From: Halopseudomonas bauzanensis
GTDB taxonomy: Bacteria; Pseudomonadota; Gammaproteobacteria; Pseudomonadales; Pseudomonadaceae
Length of the DNA stretch: 64,000 bases
Direction of reading: 5' to 3'
NCBI RefSeq assembly: GCF_900114735.1
Contig: NZ_FOUA01000010.1
Coordinates: forward strand, 18,717 to 82,716
Within the stretch, counting starts at the first letter, position 1. Each line of letters begins with the position of its first letter. The notes below the pieces were generated by a model that ran no database searches, was not told where the DNA came from, and worked only from the letters and a program-made list of their open reading frames with translations. Shown here in pieces: positions 60,088 to 64,000 of this stretch. Position numbers and translations under genes: made by a program.

Positions 60088-60145
60088 GTTATACCGCAGT
60101 CACTGTTATGTATTAGTGCCGCGTGCGGTCTAATCACTGTTAGGC
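60088..60145 (+). other. Candidate attI-like integron recombination site
   Basis: Three direct GTTA cores lie upstream of cassette 1: GTTATAC at 60088, GTTATGT at 60105 and the crossover core GTTAGGC at 60139-60145. Their spacing, 17 then 34 bp, is close to the arrangement of the two direct repeats and core of the class 1 attI1 site as I recall it (19 then 32 bp). A stem ATTAGtgCCGC / GCGGtCTAAT (60112-60134) is also present, which is more attC-like. The site could therefore be an attI or a diverged attC; no integrase gene is adjacent to decide. Confidence 0.5.
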
Positions 60146-60148
60146 TAT

Positions 60149-60478
60149 ATGGAAATCATACTTTATCGTCATCCTGGCTATCTGGGTCGAGCAGTTCCGC
60201 TGGATGTCTTCGTAAATGGGGAGCGGGTTGCGGCAATTCAGAGTGGGACCTCGCTAAAGATTTTTATCCCTGATGGTGATGCCACTCTGAAAGTTGAGAT
60301 GAAAGGTGCGGTTACTAGCCCAGCATTCAACGTCTCTTCGCATTATGATAGCCGGGCTTTTGAATGCGGTACCCGACTCTGGGTTCTCTTTGATGTTATA
60401 AACCTCTGCTATTTGCCGTTTTTAAAGCGGCATGTTTTCTTTATCCGACCAGCGCGGCCGAGCTTATCCAATGCCTAA
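60149..60478 (+). CDS. Cassette 1: small DUF2846-like protein
   Basis: 109 residues. The N-terminal part, MEIILYRHPGYLGRAVPLDV then FVNGERVAAIQSGTSLKIFI, resembles DUF2846/PEGA-like beta modules that carry a short xVxVNG turn. A hydrophobic segment near the C-terminus (LWVLFDVINLCYLPFL) may be a membrane helix. The ATG is only 9 bases into the cassette, so there is no room for its own ribosome site; translation would depend on sequence upstream of the insertion point. The stop codon lies inside the attC core GCCTAAC. Function unknown. Confidence 0.7.
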   Translation: MEIILYRHPGYLGRAVPLDVFVNGERVAAIQSGTSLKIFIPDGDATLKVEMKGAVTSPAFNVSSHYDSRAFECGTRLWVLFDVINLCYLPFLKRHVFFIRPARPSLSNA

Positions 60479-60558
60479 CCAGTCGCTCAAGTCCGTTCCG
60501 GCCCTTTGGGCCTCCACCGGACGCCCTTGTCAGGGCGCCGCTTAGCTTTGCGTTATAT
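60473..60558 (+). other. attC site of cassette 1 (86 bp)
   Basis: Core R'' GCCTAAC (60473-60479), 5-bp spacer, L'' GCTCAAGT (60485-60492), a GC-rich imperfect inverted repeat, L' GCTTAGC (60540-60546), 5-bp spacer TTTGC and R' GTTATAT (60552-60558). The cores fit RYYYAAC/GTTRRRY. The layout is that of Pseudomonas-type attC sites. Confidence 0.88.
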
Positions 60559-60572
60559 TCAAAGAGGACTTT

Positions 60573-60962
60573 ATGCGCAATCTGCTCGCTCTGGTGTTGT
60601 TAACGGCGTTTCCTTATTCTGGCTTTGCCGCTACGACAACCTGCATCCTCGAAGGCGGCTCTATTACAGTAAAAGCAGTAGCATGGGATGATGAGACGAA
60701 TGTAGCCAAAGTTACTGATCATCTTGGCAACACCCGGGAAGGCAGGGTCACTCTCGAATCAGATCATAACCACGGGAAGAAGGTAAATATCTTCGTAGAC
60801 TATGAATCGGCTTCCTACGGTGTAGATGCGGCTGAGTACATTGTTTTCCCTACCTCGCCGGGTACCTACCGAATAATCGGTGTGGCTTACATAGTGCGTG
60901 ATGGGGAACAGTTTTTAAACTCCTCTCACGGAAATCATGCCGCTAACTGCGTTGCAATGTGA
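60573..60962 (+). CDS. Cassette 2: small secreted protein
   Basis: 129 residues with a signal peptide (MRNLLALVLLTAFPYSGFAA, cleavage about residue 19-20) and two cysteines, one early (TTTCILEGG) and one near the end (ANCVAM), which could pair. The body is beta-rich with no family I recognise. AAAGAGGA lies 5 bp before the ATG, so it has its own ribosome site. The TGA stop ends immediately before the attC core. Confidence 0.72.
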   Translation: MRNLLALVLLTAFPYSGFAATTTCILEGGSITVKAVAWDDETNVAKVTDHLGNTREGRVTLESDHNHGKKVNIFVDYESASYGVDAAEYIVFPTSPGTYRIIGVAYIVRDGEQFLNSSHGNHAANCVAM

Positions 60963-61047
60963 ATATAACCAGGCCAGTCACGGCGACGCCTACTACATTG
61001 CGGCTGCGCCTCCATTCCGCAGGCGCGCGTGCTGAGCGGCGTTAGAT
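60963..61047 (+). other. attC site of cassette 2 (85 bp)
   Basis: R'' ATATAAC (60963-60969), an imperfect GC-rich inverted repeat with GGCGACGCC and GGCGCGCGTGCTGAGCGGC arms, and R' GTTAGAT (61041-61047). GAATATAA at 60961-60968 is the exact complement of the cassette's first eight bases TTATATTC. The inner sequence is unlike attC of cassette 1, so the two cassettes come from different sources. Confidence 0.85.
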
Positions 61048-61093
61048 TTGCAATGATGCCGCCTAATGAATTTCTGTTTTTAGGAATATTGAT

Positions 61094-62776
61094 ATGTCAG
61101 AAGGGTTAAGTAAGCCATCGGCTTTCATCAGCGAAATGACATTTTCTGGTAGAGACAAGTTTGCACTTAAAGAAAATGAGAAGGTTATTATTGTTGGCCC
61201 TAACAATAGTGGAAAATCTCAATCACTTAGGGAAATACTTTCTATTTGCCAAAATGGAGTCAAGCCGAGCAATCTGGTAGTCACCGATTTGGCAGTATCG
61301 AAGTCTGGCGATGTCAAAGTGCTTCGTAACTTTCTGGCGAATAATGCCGATTTAGTAGATGATATATATAGGTTTGAAGATTGGCATATTAGAGAGGGTT
61401 ATCTTCAATTTTGGCAGCAACCTTTTTTGATTCGAGGTTTAGCAGGTGGTTTCGTAAGGAAGATTGCTGCGGATGATCGGTTAAGAATTTGTGACCAACA
61501 AAACAGTATCGCGCCGGGAGACCAAAAGTCTAAGCCGCAGCATGTGCTTTATGATGATGAAGTACTGATGAAAAAAATAAGTGGGCTGTTTAGCCGCGCA
61601 TTTGGCAAATACCTTATGTTCGATTTTCGCGGTGGCAGTAAGCTACCAATTCATGTAGGAGAAATTCCGGAAATCGAAAATGTAACTGATCGGGTTAGCA
61701 ATACCTATGTGAATGCTGTAAGAGAGAATCCCTTGTTAGATAAACAAGGTGATGGCATGAAAAGCTATGCGGGCATTCTTTTCGAAGCTGTTGTTGCTAA
61801 TCGCAACATAACGCTAATTGATGAGCCAGAAGCATTCTTGCACCCGCCACAAATGAGACGATTGGGGGAGACCCTATCTTCAGAGGTTAAAGGTCAGTTG
61901 CTGGTTGCCACACATAGCAGTGATATTATGCGCGGATTTCTAGAAGGCACTCAGGGGAATGTTCGTATTCTGCGTCTTCGCAGAGAGGGAAATACAAACT
62001 TGGTTTCTGAAGCATCTCCGGATGTTATAAGGGAACTTTGGGAAAAGCCTGAGCTTCGTTACTCGAATGCACTTGAGGGAATTTTTCACGAGCAAACTAT
62101 TATCTGTGAAGATGACAGTGATTGTAGGCTTATAAACTCAGTCGCTGACCACATTTCTACTACCTCTACTGATTTGTGGCAAGATACTTCTTACGTCCCT
62201 ACAGGCGGTAAGCATGGGGTTCCAAAGGTCGCAAGTGTACTGCGCCAAATAGGCGTTCCTATTAAGGCTGTTTTTGATATTGATTTTTTGGCAGAGCGAA
62301 ACCTAGTGGAAGCTACCGTCAACGCGTTTGGAGGTGTATGGGTTGATATAGAACCTCTTTGGAGTCGCGTAGATGCTGCAGTTAGAGATGGAGTTCAACC
62401 AAAGACTATAGAGCAGATCAAATTGGATATTGCATCTATATTGGAAAAAGCGGAGCCAGACAAGCTACCAAAAGGTGATGTAATAGAGGCAATGAAGCAA
62501 GGGAAATCTTGGTCTGAAGTAAAAAAATATGGTTCACGCGGAATACCGAGAGGCGATGCACAGAAGGATTATAACGATTTGAGGGAGAAACTAGAGGACA
62601 TCGGGATTTACCTTGTTCCTGTTGGTGAAATAGAGAATTTTTGTCCAGAAATCGGTAGCCATGGTCCCAAGTATGTCACCAAACTCCTATCAACAATACC
62701 ACTAAGCGATGAGCGTCTAGAAGATCTTCGGAGATTTGTTGAGGTTGTGCATAAGGGCCGTCATGCGGCTTTATAG
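61094..62776 (+). CDS. Cassette 3: OLD-type ATPase/TOPRIM nuclease, candidate anti-phage protein
   Basis: 560 residues. An ABC/SMC-like ATPase domain has Walker A GPNNSGKS (35-42), a signature-like GDGMKSYAGILFEAV (219-233), Walker B ITLIDEPEAFLHP (239-251) and H-loop ATHSSDIMR (272-280). A TOPRIM-like nuclease domain follows, with the acidic Glu339 in IICEDDSDCRLI and the DxD at Asp395/Asp397 in VFDIDFLAE. This is the architecture of OLD-family nucleases, several of which defend against phages (for example GajA of Gabija). No partner gene such as a helicase or reverse transcriptase shares the cassette, so it would act alone (class 1-like). It has its own ribosome site (AGGAA) and low GC. Confidence 0.85.
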   Translation: MSEGLSKPSAFISEMTFSGRDKFALKENEKVIIVGPNNSGKSQSLREILSICQNGVKPSNLVVTDLAVSKSGDVKVLRNFLANNADLVDDIYRFEDWHIREGYLQFWQQPFLIRGLAGGFVRKIAADDRLRICDQQNSIAPGDQKSKPQHVLYDDEVLMKKISGLFSRAFGKYLMFDFRGGSKLPIHVGEIPEIENVTDRVSNTYVNAVRENPLLDKQGDGMKSYAGILFEAVVANRNITLIDEPEAFLHPPQMRRLGETLSSEVKGQLLVATHSSDIMRGFLEGTQGNVRILRLRREGNTNLVSEASPDVIRELWEKPELRYSNALEGIFHEQTIICEDDSDCRLINSVADHISTTSTDLWQDTSYVPTGGKHGVPKVASVLRQIGVPIKAVFDIDFLAERNLVEATVNAFGGVWVDIEPLWSRVDAAVRDGVQPKTIEQIKLDIASILEKAEPDKLPKGDVIEAMKQGKSWSEVKKYGSRGIPRGDAQKDYNDLREKLEDIGIYLVPVGEIENFCPEIGSHGPKYVTKLLSTIPLSDERLEDLRRFVEVVHKGRHAAL

Positions 62777-62806
62777 AAAAAATGCGGCAGTGTATCGAGC
62801 ATACAA

Positions 62807-62878
62807 ATCTAACAAAGCGCTGCTGTCGGACAAATTTTACGCTGCGCTCCAAATTTGCCGCAGAGCGCGGCGTTAACC
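62807..62878 (+). other. attC site of cassette 3 (72 bp)
   Basis: R'' ATCTAAC (62807-62813), arms GCGCTGCTGTCGGACAAATT and AAATTTGCCGCAGAGCGC, and R' GTTAACC (62872-62878). The 9 bases CAAATCTAA at 62804-62812 are the exact complement of the first 9 bases of the cassette. R' departs from the consensus at one position (C for R). The inner arms resemble long-known attC types seen in gammaproteobacterial arrays and differ from the two upstream sites. Confidence 0.88.
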
Positions 62879-62886
62879 ATAAGGAG

Positions 62887-63999
62887 GGCGGCGGCAAAAA
62901 CTGAGTGCAACACCTGACCTTTCCGGTACGGTGCTGCCCCTATGTCTTATACCGAACTCAGCGTTGAAGAGCGCGCCACCATTCAAATCGGTCGTACCCA
63001 AGGCTTCAGCCTGCGCAGGATTGCCTGCTTGATCAACCGATCCCCTTCGACCATCAGCCGTGAGCTGCGCCGTAACCGAGGTGCTTGCGGTGGCTACTCG
63101 GCCCGCCTGGCCCAGCAGCAAATGCAGGCCCGCCGCCAGGTTTGTCGACCGATGCGAAAACTGTTGCCGGGTAGCGAGCGCTTCGAACTGGTGACCCATA
63201 TGCTGCGTGAGCGTTTGTCTCCCGAGCAGATTGCCGGCAAGCTGCGCAGCATGAACATACCCAACCTGCGAGATGCCTACGTCTGTCGCGAGACGATCTA
63301 CAACGCGATCTATGCCCTGCCAGTGGGTGAGCTGCGTAAGGAGCTGATCATCTGTCTGCGCCAAGGCAAGACGACGCGCCGGCCGCGCTCTGGTGGCGTG
63401 GATCGGCGCGGCCAGATCCCCGAGATGGTCAGTATTCATGTGCGCCCGCCGGAGATTGAAGACAGGCTGATGCCGGGGCATTGGGAAGGCGACCTCATCA
63501 AGGGTAAGGCCAACGCCTCGTCCGTCGGTACGCTGGTGGAACGCACCAGTGGCTACCTGATGTTGGTGAAGATGAACGACGCGACGGCGACTTCGGCGCT
63601 GGAAGGCTTCAGCGCCGCGCTCAATAGCATGCCGCTGGCGATGCGCAAGAGCATGACTTACGACCAGGGCCGGGAGATGGCGCGACACGCCGAGATCACC
63701 CAAAGAACCGGCGTGGCGATCTACTTCTGCGACCCGCATAGCCCCTGGCAGCGCGGCAGCAACGAAAACATCAACGGCCTGATTCGCCAGTACTTGCCCA
63801 AGGGCACAGACCTGTCGGTACATAGCCAGGAGGAGCTGGACGCCATTGCGCTGCAACTGAACATGCGACCGCGCAAGCGCTTCGACTTCAAATGCCCCAT
63901 CGAGGTGATGGGAGAGGTCATGCAAAATGCCATGGCAATGCGGCATGATGCTCCGGCTTCAATTCAATAACCGTGTTGCACTCAGCTCCTGCAACCGCC
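62887..63999 (+). mobile_element. IS30-family insertion sequence
   Basis: About 1113 bp. Imperfect terminal inverted repeats of 27 bp lie at 62887-62913 and 63973-63999, both with the block CTGAGTGCAACAC and a GGCGG outer end. One transposase gene fills the element. The 3 bp before it are GAG and the only base after it in the window is G, so a target duplication cannot be checked. It sits 9 bp after the last attC core, inside what seems to be the start of a fourth cassette. Confidence 0.85.
62942..63970 (+). CDS. IS30-family transposase
   Basis: 342 residues. N-terminal helix-turn-helix (LSVEERATIQIGRTQGFSLR and SPSTISRELRRNRG), then an RNase H-like DDE domain: GHWEGDLIKG, MTYDQGREMARH and NENINGLIRQYLPKGTDL carry the Asp, Asp and Glu. 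Full length and uninterrupted, so possibly active. It reads in the same direction as the cassettes. Confidence 0.95.
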   Translation: MSYTELSVEERATIQIGRTQGFSLRRIACLINRSPSTISRELRRNRGACGGYSARLAQQQMQARRQVCRPMRKLLPGSERFELVTHMLRERLSPEQIAGKLRSMNIPNLRDAYVCRETIYNAIYALPVGELRKELIICLRQGKTTRRPRSGGVDRRGQIPEMVSIHVRPPEIEDRLMPGHWEGDLIKGKANASSVGTLVERTSGYLMLVKMNDATATSALEGFSAALNSMPLAMRKSMTYDQGREMARHAEITQRTGVAIYFCDPHSPWQRGSNENINGLIRQYLPKGTDLSVHSQEELDAIALQLNMRPRKRFDFKCPIEVMGEVMQNAMAMRHDAPASIQ

Positions 64000-64000
64000 G

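Larger units (their letters stand above)
60140..62872 (+). mobile_element. Integron gene-cassette array, three cassettes, no integrase in view
   Basis: Cassette 1 spans 60140-60552, cassette 2 60553-61041 and cassette 3 61042-62872, each holding one + strand gene followed by an attC site. For each cassette the bases just after the crossover are the reverse complement of those at its own attC start: TTAGGC/GCCTAA, TTATATTC/GAATATAA and TTAGATTTG/CAAATCTAA. This is the footprint of circular cassettes inserted between G and TT of a core site. The cassettes are more AT-rich than the chromosome on either side. No integrase gene lies in the 600 bp upstream or elsewhere in the window, so this is a cassette cluster lacking an adjacent integrase, or one end of a larger array. 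Confidence 0.88.

Noticed and set aside
60112..60134. Stem ATTAGtgCCGC/GCGGtCTAAT before cassette 1 as a fourth complete attC
   Set aside because: There is no RYYYAAC core at the expected left end, so a full attC cannot be supported; kept only as part of the attI-like candidate.

Overview
The window is high-GC gammaproteobacterial chromosome that reads as Pseudomonadaceae (Pseudomonas or a close relative such as Halopseudomonas). Gene order over much of 1-34600 follows blocks I know from P. aeruginosa: prmC-moeB-murI-pagL-hemH; pilV-pilW-pilX-pilY1-pilE; uraA-upp-hpt; gatCAB divergent from mreBCD-maf-rng-yhdP-nitrilase-tldD. The genus is inferred from synteny and protein sequence only; there is no rRNA or tRNA gene in the window.

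Layout. 1-6400: translation, cofactor and envelope genes (prmC, moeB, murI, pagL, hemH), a LysE exporter and a D-2-hydroxyacid dehydrogenase. 6500-11600: a tightly packed minor-pilin operon ending in pilY1 and pilE. 11600-19700: pyrimidine and purine salvage (uraA, upp, hpt), a SulP transporter, two small conserved proteins, a YajG-like lipoprotein and a BCCT osmolyte transporter. 19800-34600: an RlpA-like protein and the GatCAB amidotransferase on one strand, then the rod-shape operon and its RNase G/YhdP/TldD followers on the other. 34600-56700: an accessory-rich but ordinary region (an inverted-repeat element, asparaginase-domain and GIY-YIG proteins, a GST-like protein coupled to an ABC-2 exporter, a stress-type cluster of phosphoribosyltransferase/erythromycin-esterase/GH15/SDR, nucleoid protein YejK, SLC13 and NhaD transporters, Rof, a TrpX-type ABC importer). 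56700-59542: valS.

The most unusual part is 60088-63999. Upstream of valS lies a short integron gene-cassette array: three attC sites (60473-60558, 60963-61047, 62807-62878) bound three cassettes. In each cassette the first bases are the exact reverse complement of the bases at the start of its own attC (6, 8 and 9 bp), as expected if each was inserted from a circle. A candidate attI-like site precedes cassette 1, but no integron integrase is present beside it. Cassette 1 carries a small DUF2846-like membrane protein, cassette 2 a small secreted protein, and cassette 3 a 560-residue OLD-type ATPase/TOPRIM nuclease that is a plausible single-gene anti-phage system. A fourth cassette seems to begin at 62873 and to be interrupted 14 bp in, just after a ribosome-binding-site-like AAGGAG, by an IS30-family element that runs to the window edge.

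Other points of interest are mreC, whose only plausible start is an ATC codon; a 113-bp inverted-repeat element after tldD; a PagL with Asp in place of the expected catalytic Glu; and a short relic of a D-2-hydroxyacid dehydrogenase downstream of nhaD.
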